From CAZPHU01 sp964419255 (lineage in GTDB: Bacteria > Fibrobacterota > Chitinivibrionia > Chitinivibrionales > CAYFVL01): 64,000 bases of DNA. The stretch is taken from the NCBI GenBank assembly GCA_964419255.1, contig CAYQOU010000015.1, positions 1 to 64,000 of the forward strand, written 5' to 3'. Positions 1-9,207 of this stretch are shown piece by piece; position 1 is the first letter of the stretch, and the number at the start of each line of letters is the position of its first letter. The position numbers and the translations under genes are program-made. The notes below the pieces were generated by a model. It did no database searches, was not told where the DNA came from, and was given only the letters and a program-made list of their open reading frames with translations.

Positions 1-10
1 AATACAGCAA

Positions 11-223
11 TTAATCGTATTCATATTCTGTTATAAATTTTTGGATACTTGTTGCAGCCAAAATGAAAAAAAACCAGGCTGAGGATAATCCGAAAACAAC
101 ATTAAGCAGTCCTCGCGCAATCGCATGCACCACCGTTACCGAATTACTCTGTACGTCTATTTTTTTGCCGTTTGATGCTCCTATTGCATCGCCTTTTCCA
201 TAGCTATTGCTGAATCGACATGG
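11..223 (-). other. Unassigned open frame in a gene-poor left edge
   Basis: The first 469 bases hold no gene I can name. On the minus strand an open frame of about 70 codons runs from a stop at 224-226 to a TAA at 11-13. It has no good ATG or ribosome binding site. Its second half reads as one hydrophobic segment (ARGLLNVVFGLSSAWFFFIL) followed by a short acidic tail, which looks like the end of a membrane protein. It may be a gene remnant, or a real small membrane protein with an unusual start. The rest of 224-469 shows nothing I can support. Confidence 0.2.
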
Positions 224-469
224 CTAAGCAAAAGCCCGGATCATCAATTTTAACCGTCGGATGAGATGAAATCACCCCCGGCCTTGCGATTCAGCTTTTC
301 CGAAGATATTATTTTATACTGCGTTGCATAGCTGATCGCTTCGTGAGTTGCCGGTCAATCTTACAAGGAACCTGCCGGCGCTCCCTTTTTTTTCCAGGGA
401 CTTTTCCAAGCTTAGCTTATTTATCTCGCCCGCAGCTGTAAACGTGCTGTGTAGGTGTGGTGATGAAAA

Positions 470-1156
470 ATGATCATGGATCAAATGGATACAAAACAGA
501 AATTTACCGTATTTATCTCCAGTAAAGAGAGTATCTGCGATGAATGCAGGGAAGATCTTGGCAGCGGCGCCTGGATTACGCTGCAGGATGAAAAACGCAT
601 TATGTGTCTGGAGTGTGCGGACCTGGATCATCTGATATTTTTGCCCTCCGGAGATGCCGCGCTTACCCGACGGGCGAAGAAACATTCACAACTGTTCGCG
701 GTGGTGCAGAAATGGAACCGCAGGCGCAAGCGCTACGAGCGTCAGGGGCTTCTTGTGGAGCAGCAGGCGGTGGATCGCGCTGAGATTGAGTGCGAGGCCG
801 ATGCGGATAAGCGCGAACAGAGACGCGCCAGAGCATCGGTGAAGCGCGCCGAATTGGACAGGGAGTTTATCGCACAGTTCAGCAAGCGTATCCGTGAACT
901 CTATCCGCGCTGCCCCGCCGGAAGAGAGCAGGAAATAGCCCAACATGCCTGTCTCAAATACAGTGGGCGTGTGGGAAGAAGTGCCGCGGCAAAAGAGCTG
1001 GATAAGAAAGCCGTCATCCTGTCGGTTCGCGCACATATTCGTCACACCGAAACGCCCTATGATGAGCTAATGATGCGTGGATGCAAAAGATACGATGCGC
1101 GAGAGAAGGTCAGAGAAGCAATCGACACCATAACCGACAGGTGGCAAGGGGAATAA
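470..1156 (+). CDS. DUF2293 domain protein
   Basis: This is a 228-residue soluble protein of unknown function. The C-terminal third carries the pattern I associate with DUF2293: an arginine/glutamate-rich helix, a CPAGREQEIAQHAC segment, and then RVGRSAAAK around residue 170. The N-terminal 50 residues contain two CxxC-type pairs (CDEC and CLEC), which could form a small zinc knuckle. The middle (about 70-130) is a highly charged helix rich in Arg and Glu. An ATG at 476 is equally possible as start, and neither start has a strong Shine-Dalgarno site. The gene stands alone, with an oppositely oriented lipoprotein downstream. The family assignment comes from memory of the motif and the biochemical role is unknown. 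Confidence 0.6.
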   Translation: MIMDQMDTKQKFTVFISSKESICDECREDLGSGAWITLQDEKRIMCLECADLDHLIFLPSGDAALTRRAKKHSQLFAVVQKWNRRRKRYERQGLLVEQQAVDRAEIECEADADKREQRRARASVKRAELDREFIAQFSKRIRELYPRCPAGREQEIAQHACLKYSGRVGRSAAAKELDKKAVILSVRAHIRHTETPYDELMMRGCKRYDAREKVREAIDTITDRWQGE

Positions 1157-1229
1157 GAGACATAAATTGACGGTGTTTTGCTTGCTTTGGGTATTCGCGG
1201 GCCTGACAGCCCCTGCTCATGCGCACCCC

Positions 1230-2195
1230 TTACTTTTTCACTACCCTCTGCCCGTCCTTTTGGGGAAGTCCAATCGTGGCGATCACCGGGAAGTGGTCGG
1301 AGGGGTATCTGCCTTCGGGACGATCGCGCACGATTCGGGCATCCAGCACGGAAAGATCGGGAGAGGAGAACACAAAATCGATTCTCTTACCCCACCTGAG
1401 GCCGCTGAACAGATGAAACGTTCCACTGAAAGCTTTTTCCGGATTTAGTTCACGATATGTATCCACCAGCGGAAACGGGTTAATCACCTTTTCTCTTCCG
1501 TTCCAGTCATCCACGACATCGCTTTTGAGGTAGCGGATGGAGGGAGCGTTTTCTGCGGCATTGAAATCTCCGGTGACCACCACGGGATCATCGGTGCGAC
1601 GGGCTCGTATCTTTGAGGCCAGAAGCTCGACGCTTTTTTTGCGGGAGCTGCGTGACCAGTGATCCAGATGAACATTAAACACATAGATTCCTCTGCCGCT
1701 TTTTCGCTCAATCAGATGCGCCCAGGTGCAGATACGCGGCTTTTTGTTGCCCCAATCCCTGGAGTCAGCTACCGATGGGGTCTCCGAAAACCAGAATGTC
1801 TCTGTCTCCTGGAGCTCAAATTGCGTGGTGTCGTACAGAATCGGAGAATGTTCGCCGCGATTTTTCCCCCTACGCCCTTCTCCCACCGACTTGTAGTGAC
1901 CGAGCTGCTGCTGCAGTTCGGTGAGCTGAAAAGAGACGGCTTCCTGCACACCGATAATCTGAGGTGCCTGTTCACGAAGCAGCTCAAAGACAGCCTCCTT
2001 ACGGTGTTTCCATGAATTTCCCCCATCGTTGGCGGTGCCATAACGAATGTTGAAGCTCATCACCGAAACAGCTTGACCGTTTAAATTCCGGCGGTCAGGA
2101 CGAACGATTCTTCTATTTATGACGGATGATTGACAGCTTATCAGAAAGAGTGAGAAAGCAAACAGAGGGATTTGACGAATTATGGCAAGGGTCAA
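1230..2195 (-). CDS. Endonuclease/exonuclease/phosphatase-family lipoprotein
   Basis: A metal-dependent phosphohydrolase of the EEP (DNase I/sphingomyelinase) fold, 321 residues. The start is TTG: AAGGAG stands 6-7 bases upstream and the next residues give a signal peptide with lipobox LISC (Cys21), so the protein is probably lipid-anchored outside the cytoplasmic membrane. Catalytic motifs appear in order: SFNIRYG (Asn), IIGVQEA (metal Glu), NVHLDHW (His), TGDFNA (Asp/Asn), KRIDFVF (Asp) and YPSDHFPV (terminal Asp-His pair). All key residues are present, so it should be active. The substrate cannot be told from sequence: nucleic acid, phosphoinositide-like lipid and sugar phosphates are all possible. 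It is transcribed alone. Confidence 0.85.
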   Translation of the reverse strand: MTLAIIRQIPLFAFSLFLISCQSSVINRRIVRPDRRNLNGQAVSVMSFNIRYGTANDGGNSWKHRKEAVFELLREQAPQIIGVQEAVSFQLTELQQQLGHYKSVGEGRRGKNRGEHSPILYDTTQFELQETETFWFSETPSVADSRDWGNKKPRICTWAHLIERKSGRGIYVFNVHLDHWSRSSRKKSVELLASKIRARRTDDPVVVTGDFNAAENAPSIRYLKSDVVDDWNGREKVINPFPLVDTYRELNPEKAFSGTFHLFSGLRWGKRIDFVFSSPDLSVLDARIVRDRPEGRYPSDHFPVIATIGLPQKDGQRVVKK

Positions 2196-2302
2196 ACACT
2201 ACTCCTTATTTCAGTGAAAAAGGACAAAACAATCACACACGAAAACAGATTATCGTATTCGTGTAACAGGTGCGATAATTGTAAACCAGTTCACTTTTGG
2301 AG

Positions 2303-2635
2303 CTATATGTGGTTTTTGTGCTCCGCCGCCACTCCGATGATGATAAACACTCCGATCACCACCGGCGCCAGAAGAACATTGTTGAGTAAGGCCAGATAAC
2401 GGGCGACGATGCTTGCCAGAAAAAGCGTCACCGCTCCATAGCCGAATGCGCATACCACCACAAAGATAAACGCCCGAACGATAAAGTGGTGTTTGCGAAT
2501 ACGTTTTCGAAGCCAGCGGCTGAAATCGTTTGCATACACCACCAGAAGCGTCGCGATTATAGCGGTTGAGATGGAACTCAGCGATGGACGCATCCATCGT
2601 GAGAAAACAGAGGCAAGTTCCGCGAATATATTCAT
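2303..2635 (-). CDS. DUF3392 family small membrane protein
   Basis: This is a 110-residue integral membrane protein matching the DUF3392 pattern: an N-terminal amphipathic stretch, a first hydrophobic helix (SISTAIIATLLVVYAND), a basic loop RWLRKRIRKHHFIVR, a second helix with CAFGYGAVTLFLA, and a third helix near the C-terminus. The function of the family is not known. The gene lies 9 bases downstream of the next gene in the same direction, so the two small membrane proteins are probably co-transcribed. The length fits the family. The start has only a weak ribosome binding site. Confidence 0.75.
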   Translation of the reverse strand: MNIFAELASVFSRWMRPSLSSISTAIIATLLVVYANDFSRWLRKRIRKHHFIVRAFIFVVVCAFGYGAVTLFLASIVARYLALLNNVLLAPVVIGVFIIIGVAAEHKNHI

Positions 2636-2644
2636 GATATATGA

Positions 2645-2881
2645 CTATCGACAGTCTTTGAAAACCCCTTCACTCTTTCGACCACATTTGAAATAGAGAA
2701 GAGGCCCGATAAAATTGATAAACGAAAGCATCGTCCACAGCTTCTTGCTCCCCCGAATATCTTCCGCGGACCGTTTGCGAATATCCAGAAGCGCCGCTGC
2801 CAGAAGAGCGATTTGAATGATTCCCATCATCACAAAAAAAACCTTTTTCCATCCGGGCATATCTTTCCATTTTTCTTTCAT
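2645..2881 (-). CDS. PLDc_N-type small membrane protein
   Basis: A 78-residue two-helix membrane protein. It resembles the stand-alone phospholipase D-nuclease N-terminal (PLDc_N) proteins: first helix VFFVMMGIIQIALLAAAL, then a charged loop with DIRKRSAEDIRGSKKLW, a second helix FINFIGPLLYF and a short cysteine-containing basic tail. The start at 2881 is chosen because AAAGGA lies about 8 bases upstream; a longer frame to 2926 has no such site. It probably forms a two-gene unit with the DUF3392 protein. Its role is unknown. Confidence 0.6.
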   Translation of the reverse strand: MKEKWKDMPGWKKVFFVMMGIIQIALLAAALLDIRKRSAEDIRGSKKLWTMLSFINFIGPLLYFKCGRKSEGVFKDCR

Positions 2882-3152
2882 ACGGATAATCCTTTCTATA
2901 TTGAAGCAATCCGGCAACCGCCGCAATCGGCTATTCCCTCATCAAGTCCCCTGGCCTCAGTCATGCCTTTTCCGGAAGCTTGTATGAGTTATCAGGTCGT
3001 TTGGCTATAACGTAAGCAACTGGTATTGCTTTTTTCGTCGCAATAAGAAAATAATAGTTGACCCCCTCCGCCCCCAAGCAATATCAAATAGACGAAGGTC
3101 GTATATCGAAAAACTTTTTTACCCCTCACACGTCTGTCACTCCGGAAGGACC

Positions 3153-4928
3153 ATGATGGCTGAACAAACAAACTGGTCACGCATGAAACGGGCCTTTGCC
3201 TTTGCCCGTCCCCACCGCCTCTATCTGTTGTTTGTGGTGTTACTTACTCTGCTGACTGCGGCGCTGACCTCTATCGAGCCGATGATTATGAAGATGATCG
3301 TCGATGGGCTGACCGCATCGGAATTATCCTCGCTTCTGTGGGGAGTGATAGTCCTCATATCCCTCGGCCTGGTTAAGGAACTGGCTACCATGGGTTCAAA
3401 TTTCATGAGCTGGCGCACGAGACTGGATATTCACTACAGCCTCCTGGATGCCACCGTGGAGCGGATCCACCGCATGCCGGCCCACTACCATCGCAACGAA
3501 GGGGTGGGGGCGATCATGAACCGCCTCGACCGCTCCATCCAGGGGCTGATCGGTGCGGTCGGTGAGATAAGTTTCAACGTGCTGCCGGCCATCACCTATC
3601 TGGGTATGGCAATCTTTATGATGATGCGGATGGACTGGCGCCTGACTCTGGTGGTCGCCGCCTTTACTCCCCTTCCCGCCATCATCGCCTCTTTTGCCGC
3701 CCCCAATCAGATCAAGCGTGAGCGCACTCTGTTTGATAACTGGGCGCGGATCTATTCGCGATTCAATGAGGTGCTTTCGGGAATCGTGACCGTGCGCAGC
3801 TTTGCCATGGAAAGTGAAGAGAAAAACCGCTTTCTCAAGGATGTCCACAAGACAAATCAGGTCGTGGTGAAGGGAATCGGCTTTGATGCCGGAGTAGGTG
3901 CGCTTCAGAATCTTGTTATTCTCCTGGCTCGAGTGGCCGCAATCGGATTCGGCGGATATCTGGTGGTGAAAGGCGACATAACCGTGGGTACCCTGGTGGC
4001 GTTTTTGGGCTATGTTGGGGGACTCTTCGGTCCTGTTCAGGGGCTGACGGGAGTCTACCGTATTCTTCGTACCGCATCCGTATCGCTTGAGCAGGTATTT
4101 TCAATGCTTGATGCGCCGACGCATATAGAGGATTCGCCCGATGCTCACGATGTTCCCACGCTGAGAGGGGATGTGAAATTTGAGAATGTCTGGTTCAGCT
4201 ATCGAGGAAGCGGTGATGATAAGCCGCTTCTTCGGGGGGTCTCCTTTGACTGCAGACCAGGCGAAATGACCGCGATAGTTGGTCCCAGCGGTGCTGGCAA
4301 GACTACACTGATGGCTATGTTGCAGCGGTTTTATGATCCGGTGACAGGAAAAATCACTGTCGATGGAATCGACCTGAAGACCATGAAACAAAACGACTTG
4401 CGCCGCCATATCGGCGTAGTGCTTCAGGATGCGCTTCTGTTTAATGAGACGATACGGGACAATATCGCCTACGGCCGACCATCAGCCACACTGGCCGAGA
4501 TTCGGCAGGCTGCCAAAGCCGCAAACGCCCACGACTTTATCATGCGGACGGAAAATGGCTACGATACCTGTGCCGGAGAAGGGGGGAAACGACTTTCTGC
4601 CGGGGAGCGGCAGAGAATAGCTATCGCCCGGGCCATACTCAAGAATCCACCGATACTGATTTTCGACGAGGCCACCTCGGCGCTGGATGCGGAGTCGGAG
4701 GCGCTTGTGCAGGAGGCGATCGAGACGCTGATCCGCAACAGAACCACATTCTTCATCGCCCACCGACTCTCGACAGTCGTCAACGCCAACAAGATTCTTG
4801 TGCTGCGCGATGGACACATTATCGAATCGGGTTCTCATAGCGATCTTCTGAAGCAAAAAGGCTACTACAGCTCGCTTGTAAACCGTCAGACACGAGGCCT
4901 TTTAGATATCTCCAGTCGTGCGGCATAG
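3153..4928 (+). CDS. ABC transporter, exporter type (MsbA/MdlB-like)
   Basis: A half-transporter of 591 residues with a fused membrane and ATPase domain. It would work as a homodimer, or as a heterodimer with a partner not seen here, exporting lipid or another hydrophobic substrate. Residues 1-320 hold six predicted membrane helices. The nucleotide-binding domain follows with Walker A GPSGAGKTT, Q-loop VVLQDALLF, signature LSAGERQR, Walker B ILIFDEATSALD and H-loop AHR, so all catalytic elements are intact. GGAAGG stands just upstream; ATG 3156 gives the better spacing and ATG 3153 is the alternative. The gene is alone on the + strand and ends exactly where slyX ends on the other strand. The substrate cannot be deduced. 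Confidence 0.9.
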   Translation: MMAEQTNWSRMKRAFAFARPHRLYLLFVVLLTLLTAALTSIEPMIMKMIVDGLTASELSSLLWGVIVLISLGLVKELATMGSNFMSWRTRLDIHYSLLDATVERIHRMPAHYHRNEGVGAIMNRLDRSIQGLIGAVGEISFNVLPAITYLGMAIFMMMRMDWRLTLVVAAFTPLPAIIASFAAPNQIKRERTLFDNWARIYSRFNEVLSGIVTVRSFAMESEEKNRFLKDVHKTNQVVVKGIGFDAGVGALQNLVILLARVAAIGFGGYLVVKGDITVGTLVAFLGYVGGLFGPVQGLTGVYRILRTASVSLEQVFSMLDAPTHIEDSPDAHDVPTLRGDVKFENVWFSYRGSGDDKPLLRGVSFDCRPGEMTAIVGPSGAGKTTLMAMLQRFYDPVTGKITVDGIDLKTMKQNDLRRHIGVVLQDALLFNETIRDNIAYGRPSATLAEIRQAAKAANAHDFIMRTENGYDTCAGEGGKRLSAGERQRIAIARAILKNPPILIFDEATSALDAESEALVQEAIETLIRNRTTFFIAHRLSTVVNANKILVLRDGHIIESGSHSDLLKQKGYYSSLVNRQTRGLLDISSRAA

Positions 4929-5129
4929 TCAATAATGCGGAGGTATCTCATCGGAGATATCCTTATCCTTATCCGCCTGCATCTCCGAGACGAGCTCTTC
5001 CAGATTCGCAACCTTTTTCTGAAGGTTTTCGACGGTATCTCTCAACATGATCACCACCTGGTTGAGTTCGTCTATGGTCCTGTCCTGAAAAGCAATCCTG
5101 GTCTCAAGTTGGATTATTCGATCTTCCAT
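4929..5129 (-). CDS. slyX: SlyX-like coiled-coil protein
   Basis: A 66-residue protein that is almost entirely a coiled coil (heptads from residue 2 to about 52). It ends in an acidic linker and the terminal PPHY motif that typifies SlyX. The length and the terminal motif match the family. GAGGGG stands 5 bases before the ATG. Its stop codon abuts the stop codon of the convergent ABC transporter with no spacer. The molecular function of SlyX is not established. Confidence 0.85.
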   Translation of the reverse strand: MEDRIIQLETRIAFQDRTIDELNQVVIMLRDTVENLQKKVANLEELVSEMQADKDKDISDEIPPHY

Positions 5130-5309
5130 ATACCCCTCTCAGCATTTTTCTGCAATCCAGATTTCCTGTGCATCGGATTTTATCACGTCAGAGCAGGAGA
5201 ATCAAGAATCAAAGGGTTGAGGTTACCCCGAGAAAAGGTAAAGCTTATGCAGCAGCATTGTCCTCCCCCTCCTCTCCAAATACGCCTCTCGAATCTCAAA
5301 ACTCGTATC

Positions 5310-6023
5310 TCACTCCACTCCGTATTCAAGAAACCTCTTCAATATCACACTCCCGACCGGCTGCTCGCTCACACTGCGGAGCAACTGATCATACGATTTA
5401 CCCTCCGCCTCAAGCGACTGCTTGAATTTATCGAGATAGTATCGAGTTATGAAGGCGTTGAATTCGGGATGAAACTGCACTCCCCAGGCATTGTTCCCAT
5501 ACCGAAATGCATGAAACTGATCATGATCGTTTCTGGCCAGGATACTGGCCGAAGACGGAAGTGAAAGTACCGATTGGGTATGGGCCACGTGAACCCATAT
5601 CTTTTCGCCCAGATCCCTAAACACAATGTCCTTCTTGCTTTCTGAGGTCAGTTGAACAGAAACGGTGCCAAACTCTTTTCCCAGGGGGTTATCGCCAACT
5701 TCTCCGCCGATTGCACGGGCAAGAAGGTGATGGCCGTAGCAGATACCAAGAATCGGAACAGATGTCTCCACCGCTGCGGTGATCCACTCGATCAGCTTCT
5801 CGCTCCAACAATGCTTCCTGGTAACCATGTCGTGAGATCCGGTGATCACTACGGCTCCCGCGGTCCCGGGGTCCGGAAGCACCTCACAATGCCTCACATC
5901 CCAGGTCATATACTGGTGCTCTTGCAGCCCCATTGCCGAGGCGATCCAGTGCTCGAAATCATTGACCCGCTCCCGTAATGACACAAACGTCTCACCGGTT
6001 TTTATAATCGTTATCCTTTTCAC
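5310..6023 (-). CDS. Class I glutamine amidotransferase
   Basis: A stand-alone class I glutamine amidotransferase (GuaA N-domain/YchJ-unrelated GATase1 type) of 237 residues, which hydrolyses glutamine or a gamma-glutamyl bond. The triad is present: Cys95 in the nucleophile elbow GICYGHH, and His185/Glu187 in VQFHPEF. There is an early ITGSHDMV segment where GMP synthases carry the oxyanion strand. No ammonia-accepting synthetase domain is fused or nearby, so it is more like the GATase1 proteins that act on small gamma-glutamyl compounds. The start is GTG (next residues KRITIIKTG) with a modest AGGT upstream. Flanks are non-coding, so it is probably monocistronic. Confidence 0.8.
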   Translation of the reverse strand: MKRITIIKTGETFVSLRERVNDFEHWIASAMGLQEHQYMTWDVRHCEVLPDPGTAGAVVITGSHDMVTRKHCWSEKLIEWITAAVETSVPILGICYGHHLLARAIGGEVGDNPLGKEFGTVSVQLTSESKKDIVFRDLGEKIWVHVAHTQSVLSLPSSASILARNDHDQFHAFRYGNNAWGVQFHPEFNAFITRYYLDKFKQSLEAEGKSYDQLLRSVSEQPVGSVILKRFLEYGVE

Positions 6024-6343
6024 CCGAATACCTACCGTTGTATCGTTGTATCATGAAGAATCGCCAGCCTGCGATCTTCATATTCGTCTGCTCTCGAATT
6101 TCAACTAATCACGTTACTATCTTTGATGATTTTCCCGTAATAATCATCATCATTACCCTGTGACAACCCAGCAGCGCTGAAAATGATTGTGCGTACTCCG
6201 CGATAGAATCGCTGCATTGATATATTTCCTAAAATACCATCCGCCGAATCCGTATATACCGGATGAAACGACTGCGGTGATCGGCTTGATATGGCCAAGC
6301 CGGCGCAAATCAACTATATTTAGCAGCGTTAAAAAAGGAGAAC
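6024..6343. other. Intergenic, divergent promoter region
   Basis: These 320 bases separate the divergent amidotransferase and ychJ genes. I see no coding frame with a ribosome site and no RNA structure. An AT-rich TATATT near 6314 could serve ychJ, but I find no convincing -35 element. Confidence 0.3.
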
Positions 6344-6835
6344 ATGTCTATGTCTGTTTGCCCATGCGGTACAGGAAAAGAATACGAAGAATGTTGTCTG
6401 CCGTATATTTCCAGAGAGCAGAAAGCTCCGACGGCCGAAAAACTTATGCGGTCCCGCTACACAGCTTTTGTAGTAGGTGATGTCGCCTATATCCACGACA
6501 CAATCGATCCGGCTAAACGGGACGATTTCGATGAGAAAAGTATCCAGGATTGGTCTAAAAACTCACAGTGGAAGAGCCTGACTATCGTTAATACTTCCAA
6601 TGGGACCGAAAAAGATACAAGCGGTACCGTAGAGTTTATTGCCCGCTACAAACTGGAAGGCGGCACCCGGGAACATCACGAAGTAGGAACGTTCGGTAAG
6701 AAGGACGATCAGTGGTATTACATTGATGGAGAAATGGTCACTCCCAAACCGATCAAACGTGAAAGCCCTAAGGTCGGCAGAAACGATCCATGCCCGTGCG
6801 GAAGTGGCATGAAATTTAAAAAATGCTGCATGTGA
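6344..6835 (+). CDS. ychJ: YchJ-family SEC-C protein
   Basis: This 163-residue protein has the YchJ layout: an N-terminal zinc-binding SEC-C motif (CPCGTGKEYEECC, residues 6-18), an NTF2-like central domain beginning with the family's EKLMRSRYTAF segment, and a second SEC-C motif at the very C-terminus (NDPCPCGSGMKFKKCC). Both motifs keep all four metal ligands (CxC...CC). Members are soluble; their exact function is unsettled. AAGGAG lies just before ATG 6344, and ATG 6350 is an alternative with longer spacing. A GC-rich inverted repeat lies just downstream. Confidence 0.9.
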   Translation: MSMSVCPCGTGKEYEECCLPYISREQKAPTAEKLMRSRYTAFVVGDVAYIHDTIDPAKRDDFDEKSIQDWSKNSQWKSLTIVNTSNGTEKDTSGTVEFIARYKLEGGTREHHEVGTFGKKDDQWYYIDGEMVTPKPIKRESPKVGRNDPCPCGSGMKFKKCCM

Positions 6836-6876
6836 TGCTACCCGGTCAGCCCTAATAGGCCACCTGTCCTCCGCAT

Positions 6877-6906
6877 CCTCCCGTTACGCTGAAGCGGTAC
6901 GGGAGG
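6877..6906. terminator. Inverted repeat, possible ychJ terminator
   Basis: CCTCCCGT at 6877-6884 pairs exactly with ACGGGAGG at 6899-6906, with a 14-base loop that can itself pair partly. There is only a weak T run further downstream (TTTTA near 6918), so a role as terminator of ychJ is plausible but not certain. Confidence 0.4.
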
Positions 6907-7106
6907 AGCGCCTGTACGCTTTTATCGCACAAAGCCATTCAAAAAGATCAGCGGTACAATTACCGCCCCATCGATAATCTGTACGCATATCGACCTTTTT
7001 GCCCCCAGCGCCCCCCGAATCAGATAACCGTAAAGAGCCTACATTTTATAATGTTAGCACATGAAATCAGGAATATCGACCCGAGCTATTGCAGCGATTC
7101 AACCTG

Positions 7107-7466
7107 CTAACACTTTATATGGTTACTGACTTTTGTTCTAATCTCGGTAAAAGATACAGGAGCATGAACCAGACCATCGATTCCGTATGCTTTGAGATAG
7201 ATCGGCTCGATCTCACCACCCCATCGGGTAACGAGAAAAAAACGTGTTGTTATACGCTGCTCCTGAAACCAGCGCGCAAGTTCCAGCCCACTTTCTCCAC
7301 ATACACACACGTTTGAAAACACCGCGGCGTATCGGCCTTTGAGAAGCCGCCTCTTACATTCTGCCAGCGATTGGACATGCTCGATTTCAAACTCAAGCTT
7401 CGCCAGTGATTGTTCGAGGGATGCACGGGTATCCTGCTCCTGCTCAACAATTAACACTTTTCTCAT
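7107..7466 (-). CDS. Degenerate response-regulator receiver (pseudo-receiver)
   Basis: A single-domain protein of 119 residues with the CheY-like fold pattern (MRKVLIVEQE, central GESGLELARWF, VRTKVSNHI-like last helix). Its phosphorylation chemistry appears to be lost. The acidic pair normally DD is EQ (residues 8-9), the phospho-acceptor position is Asn52 in SNVCVCG where a D is expected, and the conserved Lys-Pro is Ala-Pro (HAPVS). It would be a phosphorylation-independent interaction module or an evolving relic. An upstream ATG at 7475 is an alternative start. The neighbours are not signalling genes. The family assignment is good; the function is unknown. Confidence 0.7.
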   Translation of the reverse strand: MRKVLIVEQEQDTRASLEQSLAKLEFEIEHVQSLAECKRRLLKGRYAAVFSNVCVCGESGLELARWFQEQRITTRFFLVTRWGGEIEPIYLKAYGIDGLVHAPVSFTEIRTKVSNHIKC

Positions 7467-7636
7467 GTTTTGCAAACATAAACAAATGATGTGCCAAATT
7501 AAAAATGTCTATTATATACAAAATACGCATAATAATCACTTGACCCGATTTAACAAAGTCTTTTAAATAATCCCCTATTCGGGCTTTTTTCCCGACTTCT
7601 CCCAAATACACCATAAGGCAGGAAAGGAAGGAAATC

Positions 7637-8392
7637 TTATCGGATTTTCAGTGTTGAGCTGGCGTTGAGAAAATGCTGTATGGCCTCGGCAGCTGCGGTG
7701 TACCCGAATATTGCAGGAAGGTAGGATATGGTTCCCAACGGTGTACGCTCCCGGCCTCGCTGGAAAAACTCTTCGGCCGCACCGGTTGTGACATCCGAAA
7801 TGGCTTTGCGGGGAATCTCCATCGAATACACCGCTCGAATTCCCTTATACAATCCCAGTCGATGCAATCTTTTACGAAGAACCCTCGCCAGCGGACAGTT
7901 ATGCGTTTCGGATATATCGCCGACTCTTATCATGGATGGATCCAATCTTCCCGCCGCCCCCATACTGCTTACGACGAAGTAGTTTTTCCGGCGAGCCATA
8001 TATAAAAGATCCCTTTTAGGAGTGACACTGTCGATAGCATCCACTACCGCATCCAGAGGCCCCTCAAGAAGATCATTCAGTGTCTCGGATGAGGCAAAGG
8101 TGTGGTGCGGCTCGATGATACAATGAGGGTTTATATCTCTCATCCGCTCAACTGCGACTTCAACCTTGGGCATGCCTGCGGTGGAGTGAAGAGCAAAGAG
8201 CTGTCGGTTGATATTGGACTGATGAACCGTATCGAAATCAACGATTCGCACATACCCGACCCCGCTGCGAACCAGTGATTCCAGGGCGTGTGATCCCACA
8301 CCTCCCAGACCAAATACCACCACGCGCATACTTGAAAGTCGCTGCACCGACGCCTGACCAAGGAGAAGCTCTGTTCTGGAAAACTGCGTCAC
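7637..8392 (-). CDS. tcdA: tRNA threonylcarbamoyladenosine dehydratase
   Basis: TcdA (CsdL/YgdL), an E1-like ThiF-fold enzyme, uses ATP to cyclise t6A at position 37 of tRNA to ct6A. At 251 residues it has the family length. Visible motifs are the Rossmann loop FGLGGVGSHALESL near residue 27, DFDTVHQSNINRQ (Asp and the Asn-Arg pair of the adenylation site), DAIDSVTPK, and the C-terminal GTISYLPAIFGYTAAAEA. The start is GTG overlapping the tatD stop (GTGA), with GGGAG upstream, so translation is coupled to tatD. A membrane-associating tail is not obvious. Confidence 0.88.
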   Translation of the reverse strand: MTQFSRTELLLGQASVQRLSSMRVVVFGLGGVGSHALESLVRSGVGYVRIVDFDTVHQSNINRQLFALHSTAGMPKVEVAVERMRDINPHCIIEPHHTFASSETLNDLLEGPLDAVVDAIDSVTPKRDLLYMARRKNYFVVSSMGAAGRLDPSMIRVGDISETHNCPLARVLRKRLHRLGLYKGIRAVYSMEIPRKAISDVTTGAAEEFFQRGRERTPLGTISYLPAIFGYTAAAEAIQHFLNASSTLKIR

Positions 8393-9207
8393 CTCTTTTC
8401 TCCCTTCGCATCATACCCCTGTTGATTCGGTGCGATATCCAGCGGCAAAAGGATTTTTTTGAGAAATGCCCTGGCATTGCGACTGGTCAGTTCATCGACT
8501 TGTTCCGGCGATGTGCCGCGCAGCAGTGCTGCCGTCTCTATAATGTATGCCAGATTTGATGGTTGATTAACGTTTCCCTCCACACCTTCCGGAATCATGT
8601 CAGGACTGTCGGTTTCCAATAGAAGACGTCGTTTAGATACCGCGGCGATTGACCGCTGTGCTTTTATGTTTCCCTTTCGGGTGATTGATCCGCCAAAGGA
8701 TATATACATGCCGCGTTTCTCGAAGGCATGTATCATCTCAGCACTCCCCGACCAGCCATGAACAAGCCCCCCCGCCGGCAGCTTCACTTTGTCCAGCAGA
8801 TGTATGAGCTCTCCCCATCCTTTGCGGCAATGAATGGATACCGGAAGTTTTCTTTCGGCAGCGATTCTCAACTGAGCTTCCGCCACGCTGATCTGCACAT
8901 CTTTTTGCGGCATCCCACCGGTAAAATCGAGTCCGATCTCCCCGACTCCCGACGGAATGCGGTCCAGCATCCCCTCGAGTGATTCCCGCCATCTGTCTTT
9001 CAGGTGACCGGCAAACCATGGGTGCACTCCAAAAAAAGCCACCACATGTCTGAATTCAGAGGCGAGTCGATAGACCTTCTCCCAATCCTGCTGCCTTGTT
9101 CCGCAGCAAACCACATGTGTAACCCCCATCTTACTTGCCCGCTCAAGTATGTTTTCGACAGGTTCCGAAAACCGTTCATCCTGAAGGTGACAATGTGCAT
9201 CTATCAT
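8389..9207 (-). CDS. tatD: TatD-family metal-dependent hydrolase
   Basis: A 272-residue TIM-barrel metallohydrolase of the TatD family; members act as 3'-5' exonuclease/deoxyribonucleases. The metal ligands are visible: MIDAHCHLQD at the N-terminus, GEIGLDF (Glu), VSIHCRKGWGE (His), GLVHGWSG (His) and LLLETDSPDM (Asp). The C-terminal segment with RGTSPEQVDELTSRNARAF is typical. It is the first gene of a two-gene operon with tcdA (4-base overlap). The start has a weak GAAGA-type ribosome site. About 300 bases upstream, up to the tRNA terminator, appear non-coding. Confidence 0.88.
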   Translation of the reverse strand: MIDAHCHLQDERFSEPVENILERASKMGVTHVVCCGTRQQDWEKVYRLASEFRHVVAFFGVHPWFAGHLKDRWRESLEGMLDRIPSGVGEIGLDFTGGMPQKDVQISVAEAQLRIAAERKLPVSIHCRKGWGELIHLLDKVKLPAGGLVHGWSGSAEMIHAFEKRGMYISFGGSITRKGNIKAQRSIAAVSKRRLLLETDSPDMIPEGVEGNVNQPSNLAYIIETAALLRGTSPEQVDELTSRNARAFLKKILLPLDIAPNQQGYDAKGEKR

